A stretch of 64,000 nucleotides of DNA, taken from the NCBI RefSeq assembly GCF_014211915.1, contig NZ_CP060041.1:186001-250000 (forward strand). Reading direction: 5' to 3'. Position 1 is the stretch's first letter; each line of letters starts with the position of its first letter. Of this stretch, positions 17,804 to 26,687 are shown in pieces. Both the position numbers and the translations under genes were made by a program. Origin of the DNA: Burkholderia cenocepacia. GTDB taxonomy: Bacteria > Pseudomonadota > Gammaproteobacteria > Burkholderiales > Burkholderiaceae. The notes beneath the pieces were generated by a model, which was given only the letters and a program-made list of their open reading frames with translations, was not told where the DNA came from and ran no database searches.

Positions 17804-19255
17804 TCAGAACGGATAGTGACGAGGCGTCGTTTGCACGGTGATCCAGCGCAAATCGGTAAATTCCGCGATTCCCGCCTTGCCGCCGAAATGCCCGAAACCA
17901 CTGGACTTCATCCCGCCAAACGGCATTTGCGCCTCGTCGTGAACCGTCGGGCCATTGACGTGGCAAAGCCCGGACTCGATACGCTTCGCTACCGTCAACG
18001 CCCGCGCGACGTCACGGCTGAAGACTGCCGCGGACAGACCATATTCGTTGTCGTTTGCGCATGCGATGGCTTCTTCGTCGCCATTGACGCGAACGATCGC
18101 CTTGACGGGCCCGAACGACTCCTCCCGGTAGATTTGCATGTCCGCCGTCACGTGATCGAGCAACGTGGCCGGCATCAGCGTGGTCTCGGCTTTCCCTCCG
18201 CATACCAGCGTCGCGCCTTTCGCCAGCGCGTCCTCGATCAGGTCGTTGCACCGCCTGACGGTCGCCATGTCCACGACGGAGCCCAGCACGGCCGGCCCCT
18301 TTCTCGGATCGCCAAGCGGCAGGCTTCGTGCCTTTTCCGCCAGTCGCGCGACGAATTCATCGGCGATCTTCGTGTCGACGACGATGCGTTCGGTCGACAT
18401 GCAGATCTGGCCGGAATTGGCGAACGCCCCGAATGCCGCGCCTTGAACGGCAGCTTCGATATCGGCATCGTGAAGCACCAGAAACGGCGCCTTTCCGCCG
18501 AGTTCGAGTACCGAAGGCTTCAGATATTTCGCGCACTGGGTCGCGACGATGCGGCCGACGCGCGTCGAACCCGTGAAGTTCACCCGTCTGACCGCCGGCT
18601 CGGCAATGATCGCTTCGACGATGTCGCCCGCATTCGCCGGCGCGTTCGTGACGAAGTTCACGACGCCGCGCGGCAGTCCGGCATCCTGCAGCGCCTCGAT
18701 GATGAGGCCGTGGGTCGCGGGGCAGGTTTCGGAACCTTTGAGCACGACGGTATTGCCGCACGCCAGCGGCAATGCGATGGCACGCACGCCGAGGATGACG
18801 GGCGCGTTCCACGGTGCGATCCCGAGCACGACGCCAGCGGCCTGCCTCACGCCGAGCGCGAGACTGCCCGGCACGTCCGACGGAATCACCTCGCCCGAAA
18901 TCTGCGTGATCATCGCAGCCGCTTCACGCAGCCCGTCGGCCGCAAGCTTGACGTTGAAATCCGCCCACAGGCGGGATGCGCCCGTTTCGGTTGCCATGGC
19001 TAGCGCGAAAGCGTCGCCTTTTTCTTCGAGCGCATCCGCGGCCCGATTCAGTAGCGCGCGTCGTTCGCCGGGGCCCATCGCCGACCATGCGGGAAACGCG
19101 GCGGCCGCCGCTTGCACCGCCGCTTGTGCATCGGCGACAGTCGCGGCCGGCGCCGTCGAGGCAACCGTGTCATCGAGTGGGTTGCGGCGCTCGAATATCG
19201 CCCCATCGCGAGCCATCGTACGCTCGCCGTTGATCAGCATCGATACCTGGTTCAT
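17804..19255 (-). CDS. NAD(P)-dependent aromatic aldehyde dehydrogenase (benzaldehyde/vanillin type)
   Basis: A 483-aa aldehyde dehydrogenase oxidising an aromatic aldehyde to the acid. Asn150 (IAPWN), general base Glu251 (LELGGKAPF) and catalytic Cys285 (SGQICMSTER) are in place, with the C-terminal MPFGGMKSSGFG. Length and the N-terminal LINGERTM fit the vanillin/benzaldehyde dehydrogenase group. ATG 19255 has AAGGAGA upstream. It directly follows the benzoylformate decarboxylase gene (55-bp gap), so its substrate should be that enzyme's aldehyde product. It is a functional counterpart of mdlD, though not necessarily orthologous. Confidence 0.88.
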   Translation of the reverse strand: MNQVSMLINGERTMARDGAIFERRNPLDDTVASTAPAATVADAQAAVQAAAAAFPAWSAMGPGERRALLNRAADALEEKGDAFALAMATETGASRLWADFNVKLAADGLREAAAMITQISGEVIPSDVPGSLALGVRQAAGVVLGIAPWNAPVILGVRAIALPLACGNTVVLKGSETCPATHGLIIEALQDAGLPRGVVNFVTNAPANAGDIVEAIIAEPAVRRVNFTGSTRVGRIVATQCAKYLKPSVLELGGKAPFLVLHDADIEAAVQGAAFGAFANSGQICMSTERIVVDTKIADEFVARLAEKARSLPLGDPRKGPAVLGSVVDMATVRRCNDLIEDALAKGATLVCGGKAETTLMPATLLDHVTADMQIYREESFGPVKAIVRVNGDEEAIACANDNEYGLSAAVFSRDVARALTVAKRIESGLCHVNGPTVHDEAQMPFGGMKSSGFGHFGGKAGIAEFTDLRWITVQTTPRHYPF

Positions 19256-19310
19256 TACCGTCTCCTTGAATATTCTTGAAAAGCCAGCCTGTCGAATCAC
19301 CGACTCACGA

Positions 19311-20900
19311 TCAGGCCACGACGATTTCTACGAGGCGTGTTTTGCCCGAAGACAGCGCGTCTTCCAGCGCGGGCTTCAGCAGCAGCGCGTCGCTCACCCG
19401 AATCCCTTTGCAACCCATGCTGTTGGCCAGAGCGACGAAGTCCAGCCCCGGGAGGTCGGTGCCCTGTACCGGCTCCGACGCAGAGAAGCCGAATACGGGC
19501 GCGAATTCCTGCAACGCTGCGTAGCGCGCGTTGTTCAGGATTACAAATGTGATCGGGAGATCGAGCTGGACCGCACTGTAGATGGCTTGCGGCGAATACA
19601 TCGCCGAGCCGTCACCAATGAGGCCGATCACGCGGCTGCCAGGTTTGCCCAAAGCCACGCCCACTGCGGCGGGCATGCCGTAGCCCAGACCGCCGCTTGC
19701 CATCGTGTAGAACGTCTGGCTGCGCGTGAACGGCAGATAACCTTGCATGACGGGACGCGAACTGGGCGCCTCCTCGACCACGATATCCGTTGCGTCGCGA
19801 ACCTCGGACAGCGTCTGCAACGCATAGGCGACCGACATGACTGCCGCGGACTCGGCTCGCTTGACGACCTCACGAGGAGCCGGCAGAGGCCGGCCATGCG
19901 GTGCGGGACGGGCGAGCAGGTCCGTGAGCCCCAGGCGAACGTTCGCCACCACCGACGTGCCGACCGGGGTCCAAGCAGCGGTAGCCGGATCGTCGATGAG
20001 CTGGTACAACGCCGCGCCATCGGGCACATGCGGCCCACTGCCTTCGACGTGATACGCAAACGCCGGCGCCCCGACGGCGAAGATCAGGTCATGCCCGTTC
20101 AGCATCCGAACGATTTTTTCGCGCATCGCCGGCAGGAAACCGGCGAAAAGTCGATGATCTTCAGGGAAGCTGCAGCGTGACGACATCGGCGCAACATACA
20201 CCCGCGCGTTGTGGCGCTCTGCCAGCTGGATGGCCTCACTCCAGGCATCCGCACGATCGAGTTCCGCGCCGACGACGATGGCCGGCCGTTTGCAGGCGTC
20301 CAGCGCGTCACCGATCTCCGCAACACGTACCGGATCGGGGCGGAACCGGGTGCTGACCCGTGTCACCTCGACGAAGTCCGCCGGCTGATCCCAGTCGTCG
20401 ACCGGAATGGAAACGAACACCGGGCCACGCGGCTCCTGCATCGCCACGTGGTAAGCACGGGCGAGCGCCAGCGGCACATCCGCGGCACGGGCCGGTTCGA
20501 TGCTCCACTTCACGTAGGGCCGCGGCAGCTCGGTGGCTTGCGATGCCGACAGAAACGGATCGAACGGCAGAATCGAACGGGCCTGCTGGCCGGCCGTGAC
20601 GATCAGCGGCGTCCGGTTCTTGAAAGCCGTGAAGATGTTGCCCATCGCGTTGCCGACCCCAGCCGCCGAATGCAGGTTGACCAGAGCCGCATTGCCGGTC
20701 GCCTGGGCATACCCGTCCGCCATACCGACCACCACTGCCTCCTGCAATCCGAGCACGTACCGGAAGTCCGCCGGGAAGTCGCGGAACATCGGCAGTTCGG
20801 TCGAGCCGGGATTGGCAAATACGGACGTCAATTCGAGGCGCCGCATCAGGTCCACGACGGCATCGCGAACGGTCGGCTGCCCACTTGTGTTTCGTTGCAT
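19311..20900 (-). CDS. mdlC: Benzoylformate decarboxylase
   Basis: A 529-aa thiamine-diphosphate enzyme converting benzoylformate to benzaldehyde and CO2. Active-site residues align with Pseudomonas putida MdlC: Ser33 (NPGSTELP), Glu54 (LGLQEAVVVG), His77 (VNLHSAAG) and the second His in VGAPAFAYHVEG. The ThDP-binding block is GDGSAMYSPQAIYSA...NNARYAALQ. Length matches (528 aa in P. putida). ATG 20900 is chosen with AGAGGA 6 nt upstream; a GTG eight codons earlier is possible. It is the first gene of the minus-strand run and divergent from a LysR regulator. 4-Hydroxybenzoylformate is a plausible alternative substrate. Confidence 0.9.
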   Translation of the reverse strand: MQRNTSGQPTVRDAVVDLMRRLELTSVFANPGSTELPMFRDFPADFRYVLGLQEAVVVGMADGYAQATGNAALVNLHSAAGVGNAMGNIFTAFKNRTPLIVTAGQQARSILPFDPFLSASQATELPRPYVKWSIEPARAADVPLALARAYHVAMQEPRGPVFVSIPVDDWDQPADFVEVTRVSTRFRPDPVRVAEIGDALDACKRPAIVVGAELDRADAWSEAIQLAERHNARVYVAPMSSRCSFPEDHRLFAGFLPAMREKIVRMLNGHDLIFAVGAPAFAYHVEGSGPHVPDGAALYQLIDDPATAAWTPVGTSVVANVRLGLTDLLARPAPHGRPLPAPREVVKRAESAAVMSVAYALQTLSEVRDATDIVVEEAPSSRPVMQGYLPFTRSQTFYTMASGGLGYGMPAAVGVALGKPGSRVIGLIGDGSAMYSPQAIYSAVQLDLPITFVILNNARYAALQEFAPVFGFSASEPVQGTDLPGLDFVALANSMGCKGIRVSDALLLKPALEDALSSGKTRLVEIVVA

Positions 20901-20981
20901 CTCGAATCCTCTGCGGTTCGCCACTCAGGCTGGCGGTGACTGGATGAACCGCAGTATGGGATTCGATGCCTTGTTTGAAAA

Positions 20982-21017
20982 TTGCCAAATATGCCAAAAG
21001 TCATTACATTTCGGCAT
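20982..21017. promoter_or_regulatory. Candidate LysR operator between mdlC and the LysR gene
   Basis: An imperfect palindrome of ATGCCAAAAG (20991-21000) and ATTTCGGCAT (21008-21017) is separated by 7 bp, with an extra half-site TTGCCAAAT at 20982-20990. It lies about 90 bp upstream of mdlC and 200 bp upstream of the divergent regulator. This is the normal location and geometry for a LysR recognition plus activation site. Confidence 0.5.
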
Positions 21018-21213
21018 GATTCGATCATGTTGCCGGATGGGCCGATTTCGCCCGGAAGCCCTGCTGTACAAGGCTCTCCGCCGTCATCACGGGCTCCTCT
21101 GTAGCCGCAGCGAGCGGGCTCGGCGACTCCTTTCAGGGAAGATCTCTAGCTGGCGCCGGACAGCGCGGAATCTCGTTCAATCCCTTTGCCTTCTTTGAAT
21201 CTGGTGCGCCACG

Positions 21214-22143
21214 ATGAGTTTCAATCTGCAGCAGTTGATGATGTTCACCACGATCGTCTCCGCGGGTAGCCTGGGACGAGCCGCGACCATACTGAACATG
21301 ACGCAGCCGGCGCTGAGCAGATCGATCAAGCGGCTCGAGGAATCCGTCGGGGCGCCGCTTTTCGAGCGCCACACCAAAGGGATGCAACTGACCGCGCTCG
21401 GCGAAGCATTGATGCCGCATGCGATGTCGCTGCAAAGGGAGGCTGAACAGGCGCGCGAGGAACTGGACGCGATGCGGGGCCTGGCGAAGGGGGTGATCAA
21501 GGTTGGCGCGGTGGGCAGCATAGCGAGCCTCGTCTTACCGATGGCCATCGCATGTGTGCTCGAGAAATGGCCCAATCTGCGCGTCGAGGTGATCGAAGGC
21601 GTGTGGGATCGTCTCGTCGAGGGCTTGCTTGCTTATGAAATCGACCTGGCGCTATGCACATCGGGAGTGGAAACCGAGGATGTCGCTGCGCTCTCCGATT
21701 GTTCATGGACCGACAGGAGTTTCGTGGTCGCGGCACCCGATCATCCGCTACGCGCGAAGCGCGGTCTTCGACTCGATGACACATTGACACAACGGTGGGC
21801 ACTCACGCCCAAGGGAACCGGACCTTATGCCCACATGCAGGAAACCTTCAAGGCCCGCGGTCTGCCGATGCCGGCCATCGCGGTCGAGACCCGTTCGGTC
21901 ACCGTGCTCAAAAGCCTCGTAGCACGATGTGGCTTTGTCTCCTGGATGGCCGAACCCATGTACGACACTGAAAGCAAAGCCGGCGTCATCGACGCCCTGG
22001 ATATCGAAGGCCTGGATGCGCAACGCACTCTGACGGCGTTTCGGCGCAGGCGAGGCACGCTACCCACGCCCGCCGTCAAACTGCTGGACGAACTTCGTCA
22101 TCTGACAGGATCTTTGCGCAAAGAAGGGCAACGCCTGTCTTAA
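21214..22143 (+). CDS. LysR-family transcriptional regulator
   Basis: A 309-aa regulator. Residues 1-60 form the LysR winged helix-turn-helix (FNLQQLMMFTTIVSAGSLGR, then MTQPALSRSIKRLEESVGAP). The rest is the periplasmic-binding-fold effector domain. It is transcribed divergently from mdlC across 313 bp holding a palindromic candidate operator. It probably controls decarboxylase and dehydrogenase expression in response to an aromatic pathway intermediate. It is the last intact cargo gene before the right end. Confidence 0.92.
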   Translation: MSFNLQQLMMFTTIVSAGSLGRAATILNMTQPALSRSIKRLEESVGAPLFERHTKGMQLTALGEALMPHAMSLQREAEQAREELDAMRGLAKGVIKVGAVGSIASLVLPMAIACVLEKWPNLRVEVIEGVWDRLVEGLLAYEIDLALCTSGVETEDVAALSDCSWTDRSFVVAAPDHPLRAKRGLRLDDTLTQRWALTPKGTGPYAHMQETFKARGLPMPAIAVETRSVTVLKSLVARCGFVSWMAEPMYDTESKAGVIDALDIEGLDAQRTLTAFRRRRGTLPTPAVKLLDELRHLTGSLRKEGQRLS

Positions 22144-22242
22144 TAGCCTTGAATCACGCATGTCGACAATCCGATCCACGTGTTCAGGGAACATCCGAAA
22201 TGAATGGGAACATAGTCCTTACTATCCCGACTTTAATTTGGT

Positions 22243-22480
22243 TCATCGAGGATTACCGGGGAACGCGGCGCGAATCTTGAGGAAGAAGTATTCGCCGTCG
22301 CGGTACCCGTAAGCTCGACGCTTGATGACCTTGATGGTGTTGTGATGCCTTCAACGATGCTGGTATTGAGCGGATGGCGGCAGCGAGTCACGATGCCGTG
22401 CCAGTAGCCCTGCAGACGCTCGACGTCGAACTCCGACAGTCGCGCGGGCAAGCGATCTTGCCCACATACCGAAATTCCAG
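22243..22480 (-). pseudogene. Decayed ISL3-family transposase, C-terminal remnant
   Basis: The minus strand encodes a stretch typical of the ISL3-family transposase C-terminus: RCRHPLNTSIVEGI, then after a one-base shift near 22341-22346 TIKVIKRRAYGYRDGEYFFL and KIRAAFPGNPR before a stop at 22243. Only about 80 codons survive and no start or catalytic domain remains. It lies about 130 bp inside the right terminal repeat. It shows a second mobile element contributed to the island, or that the right end derives from one. Confidence 0.65.
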
Positions 22481-22612
22481 GCCTGGCATTTGCTGCCTCC
22501 CGTCGCGGTCGCAATTGAAAATTGCGGGCAGGTAGCTTACCTCAGACCACGGCCAAGACTGCAGACGATAGTCGGAATCAGTCGCGGAGCCTTGCTACAC
22601 AAGACTCTCACG

Positions 22613-22651
22613 CGAAACCGCCAGATTTTGCACGAAAAGGACGATTACCCC
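22613..22651 (-). repeat. Right terminal inverted repeat (IRR) of the catabolic element
   Basis: Its complement starts GGGGTAATCGTCCTTTTCGT and matches the left repeat at 37 of 39 bases. TCATC follows at 22652-22656, duplicating 1295-1299. The 24 bases just inside (22586-22609) resemble 21054-21078, hinting at another old end fragment upstream of the LysR gene. Confidence 0.8.
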
Positions 22652-22731
22652 TCATCGCGCTCGCCGCGCGCCGGTAAATTTTGCAAGACCGGCAACCGGC
22701 ATCATGGGCCAGTACTGCAAGGAGAAAAACG

Positions 22732-22902
22732 ATGACCCTGCTTATCTATCTGGTCGGATGGATCATCTTCATCGGCGGCGTCGCCTGGGGCTTGATGACG
22801 CTGCACGTCTCTCAGCACATCATCGAGATCGTGGCCGTCATCCTGTTCGGCATCGCGGTCATCACCGGCGCGACGCGCGCCCGGAATCGCGACCGGTCGT
22901 AG
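22732..22902 (+). CDS. Small two-span membrane protein, unknown function
   Basis: A 56-aa protein. Two hydrophobic helices (residues 2-19 and 28-46) are separated by a short polar turn (LHVSQH), with a basic tail ending ARNRDRS. AAGGAG lies 7 nt before ATG 22732, which fixes the start. It is the first gene right of the element end, so it belongs to the resident chromosome. I do not recognise the family. Confidence 0.7.
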   Translation: MTLLIYLVGWIIFIGGVAWGLMTLHVSQHIIEIVAVILFGIAVITGATRARNRDRS

Positions 22903-23176
22903 TGTCACGGCGCGTCGCGCGCCGGCAGTCGCTCGTTGCGTCGGGTTCGACGTGCGAGCGTCAATCCGATTCTTCGCATTCCTTACGCTGATGGTCGATC
23001 TAGCGTGGGACGTCGTGCGTCATCGCTACGGTGGCGATCTGCAGTCGAATGCAAAGCGGCGCGTCAGCGAAACAAGCAAGCGGGAATCCCGAATCGTGAT
23101 CCCGCCGTGCTCGTACGTGACGCGCCCGAATGTTCCCGGCCACCCATTGACTGCGGCGGCCGGGCGCTCACGTCGC

Positions 23177-26100
23177 TTACTTCCTCGGCAGCGGCGCGGT
23201 CAGCGAGCTGACGAGCGACGTCACCGGCGCCAGCAGACCGCCGCCTGCCCCGGCACTGCCCCCTTGCGCGGAATCGCTGTTCAGCGAAACCGCCAGCGCC
23301 GGGAGCACGCCGGCCACCGATCCGACAGCCGAACCGACCGAATGCACCGCCGCGTTGGCGATCGTCGCGCCGCCGGAGACGAGCGCGCCGACTGCATTGG
23401 TCGCGCCGCCGACCGCACCGGCCGCCGTGCCGCCGTTGAGCGCGACACTCAGTGCCGGAAGCGTGCCTGCGATCGCGCCCGTCGTGCCGGTTACGGTGTT
23501 CGCCAGCGTACCCGTCAGGCCGGTCGTGACCGCCGCGAGGGAGCCGGCCGCGCCGGTTGCGCCCGTGAGAACGCCGGTTCCGGTGCCGGCGATGCCGCCC
23601 GCGCCGCTCGTGGCCGATCCGAGCAACGACGTGACGGCCGATGCAAGCGGCGTGATCGCCGCCGTGCCGCTGCCGGCGACGCCGGTTACCGCGCCGGACA
23701 CTGCGCCGATCGCGCCGGTGGCGGCACCGACCGGCAGCGATCCGCCGAGATTGCCGACGATGCTCGTGATCGGCGTGATCAGCGCGCCGCCGTTGCCCGC
23801 GACACCGGTGACGGCGTTGACGACACCCGTGCCGGTGTTGGCTACCGTGCCGACGATGTTGCCGAGACCGCCGGTCGCGCCACCGACACCGCCCAGTGTG
23901 CCAGTCAGTGTTCCGACTGCGCCCGTTGCCGTGTTCGCCACCGTGCTGACGACGCCGCCGAGACCACCGCCCCCCCTCCAACACCGCCCAGTGCGCCGGT
24001 CAGCGTTCCGACTGCGCCCGTGGCCGTGTTCGCTACCGTCCCGACGACGCCGCCGAGACCACCGGTCCCCCCTCCGATGCCACCCAGTGCGCCGGTCAGC
24101 GTCCCGACTGCGTCCGTTGCCGTGTTCGCTACCGTGCCGACGACGCCACCGAGGCCGCCGGTCCCGCCACCGATGCCGCCCAGTGCGCCGGTCAGCGTTC
24201 CGACTGCGCCGGTCGCCGTGTTCGCCACCGTGCCGACAACGCCGCCGAGACCACCGGTCCCGCCTCCAACACCACCCAGTGCGCCGGTCAGCGTTCCGAC
24301 TGCGCCGGTTGCCGTGTTCGCCACCGTGCTGACGACGCCACCGAGGCCGCCGGTCCCGCCTCCAACGCCACCCAGTGCGCCGGTCAGCGTTCCGACTGCG
24401 CCCGTTGCCGTATTGGCTACCGTGCCGACGACGCCACCGAGGCCGCCGGTCCCGCCACCGATGCCGCCCAGTGCGCCGGTCAGCGTTCCGACTGCGCCGG
24501 TCGCCGTGTTCGCCACCGTGCCGACAACGCCGCCGAGACCACCGGTCCCGCCTCCAACACCACCCAGTGCGCCGGTCAGCGTTCCGACTGCGCCGGTTGC
24601 CGTGTTTGCTACCGTGCCAACGACGCCACCGAGGCCGCCGGTCACGCCTCCAACGCCACCCAGTGCGCCGGTCAGCGTTCCGACTGCGCCCGTTGCCGTA
24701 TTGGCTACCGTGCCGACGACGCCACCAAGACCACCAGTCCCGCCACCGCCGACACCGCCCAACGCACCCGTCACCGTGCCGACTGCGCCGCTTGCCGCGT
24801 TGCCCACTGTCCCGGCAACACCACCGAGACCGCCGGCCCCGCCTCCGATGCCACCCAGTGCGCCGGTTACCGTACCGACCACACCACCAAGCCCGCCGGT
24901 CGGATCGCCAACACCACCCAATGCACCCGTTACCGTGCCGACTGCGCCGCTTGCCGCGTTGCCCACTGTCCCGGCAACACCACCGAGACCACCGGCCCCG
25001 CCTCCAACACCGCCCAGTGCGCCAGTCAACGTTCCGACTGCGCCCGTTGCCGTGTTCGCTACCGTGCCGACAACACCACCGAGACCGCCGGTCCCGCCTC
25101 CAACACCGCCCAGTGCGCCGGTCAGCGTCCCGACTGCGCCCGTTGCCGTGTTTGCTACCGTGCCGACAACACCACCAAGACCACCAGTGCCACCACCGCC
25201 GACACCGCCCAACGCACCCGTCACCGTACCGACTGCGCCGCTTGCCGCGTTGCCCACTGTCCCGACAACACCACCGAGACCACCGGCCCCGCCTCCAACA
25301 CCGCCCAGTGCGCCGGTCAGCGTCCCGACTGCGCCCGTTGCCGTGTTTGCTACCGTGCCGACGACGCCACCAAGGCCGCCAGTCGGATTGCCACCACCGA
25401 TGCCACCCAGCGCACCAGTTACCGTACCAATCACGCCACCAAGACCACCAGTGCCACCACCGCCGACACCGCCCAACGCACCCGTCACCGTACCGACTGC
25501 CCCGCTTGCCGCGTTGCCCACTGTCCCGACAATGCCGCCGAGGCCACCAGTCCCGCCGCCGACGCCGCCCAGCGCCCCCGTCAGCGTCCCGACTGCTCCC
25601 GTCGCCGTGTTCGCCACCGTGCCGACGACGCTACCGAGACCGCCAGTCGGGTTGCCACCACCGATGCCACCCAGTGCACCGGTTACCGTGCCAATCACGC
25701 CACCAAGACCACCGGTCCCGCCACCGCCGACACCGCCGACACCGCCCAATGCACCCGTTACCGTGCCGACTGCGCCGCTTGCCGCGTTGCCCACCGTCCC
25801 GACAATGCCGCCGAGACCGCCGGTCCCGCCGCCAACACCCCCCAGTGCGCCCGTCAGCGTCCCGACTGCGCCCGTCGCCGTGTTCGCCACCGTGCCAACG
25901 ACGCCACCGAGACCACCGGTCGCACCGCCGCTGCCACCAATGCCACCCAACACGCCCGTCACGGCACCGACCGCGCCGGTGGCCGCGTTCGCCACCGTCC
26001 CGACGACACCACCAAGCCCGCCGGTCGTACCGCCACTTCCGCCGAGACCACCCAGCGCCCCCGTCACCGTACCGGCCACACCCGCGACCGGCTCGAGCAA

Positions 26101-26394
26101 TCCGCTACCGATACCAATGGCCGCGCTTCCCGTCCCCGTCCCGGCCAGCCCGATCGAGATACCGCCTGCATTCGGGTTGCCGACCGTCACCGCCCCATTC
26201 CCCCATCCCGTCACCGTGCCGACGAGTCCCCCGGGCGCCGGCGACGCGCCTTCGATGATCCAGCCGTCGGTGTTGCTGAGACTTCCCGGCACGGCGGTCA
26301 CGACCACCGCCTGGGACGCCGTGGCGGCCAGGCTGAACACAGCCGCGACCGACAGGGCGATACCCGTCAATTTCACGTTCATTTTCGTTTTCAT
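23177..26394 (-). pseudogene. Secreted Gly-rich tandem-repeat protein, one frameshift
   Basis: The start at 26394 (GAGG upstream) encodes a signal peptide (MKTKMNVKLTGIALSVAAVF...ATASQA). A unique N-terminal part of about 90 residues follows (TDGWIIEGASPAPGG). Then come many units of roughly 33 residues built from GGLGGVVGTVANTATGAVG plus TLTGALGGVGG, with a variant GTVGNAASGAVGTVTG. The frame breaks at the C7 run 23970-23976. One added base rejoins it to the C-terminal 250 residues ending SLTAPLPRK at 23177, for 1072 aa in all. It lacks Gly-X-Y periodicity, so it is not collagen. Function is unknown; export and repeats suggest a surface or matrix protein. The C run could be a sequencing error or a phase-variable tract. 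Confidence 0.75.
23880..26050. repeat. Tandem coding repeats of about 99 bp
   Basis: Units of about 99 bp, sometimes with 6- to 60-bp length variants, encode the Gly/Val/Thr-rich repeats of the secreted protein. Two unit classes alternate (VANTATGAVGTLTGALGG and VGNAASGAVGTVTGALGG). Near identity between units makes this region prone to recombination and to misassembly. Confidence 0.85.
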
Positions 26395-26641
26395 GAGTAA
26401 CCTCAGTTCGGTTGGACAACCGCGGAACAGCTCGAGCGATGACGCGTGGACCCTGTCGCCCGAAGGCGGCACGAATCGTTGGCGGAATGCCCGATACGGC
26501 AAAGCGTTGAAACAAGTTCGAACAGACCGATGCAACGGGATACCAAACACCGCGTGACGCGCTTCATGAAAACGATTCGCATCACGAAGTTTCTGAAATA
26601 CGAATCTGAAAACAAACCACCAATAACCATCGATAAACGAT

Positions 26642-26675
26642 CGGCCGCTCACGACGACTTCATCGCGAGCGGCCG
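26642..26675 (-). terminator. Hairpin terminator after the autotransporter gene
   Basis: A perfect 9-bp stem, CGGCCGCTC (26642-26650) with GAGCGGCCG (26667-26675), lies 12 nt past the autotransporter stop. It is followed on the minus strand by a weak U-containing stretch (ATCGTTTATCG). Confidence 0.5.
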
Positions 26676-26687
26676 TCGCCCCTCCCT

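Noticed and set aside
23177..26394. Collagen-like protein
   Set aside because: Gly is frequent but not at every third position, and Pro is nearly absent. The repeat is about 33 residues long with Val, Thr and Ala.
22952..26557. A 1201-codon Pro/Thr-rich plus-strand frame over the Gly-rich protein gene
   Set aside because: It is the reverse complement of the repeat array. The minus strand has the signal peptide, start signal and sensible domain order, and the plus frame has none.
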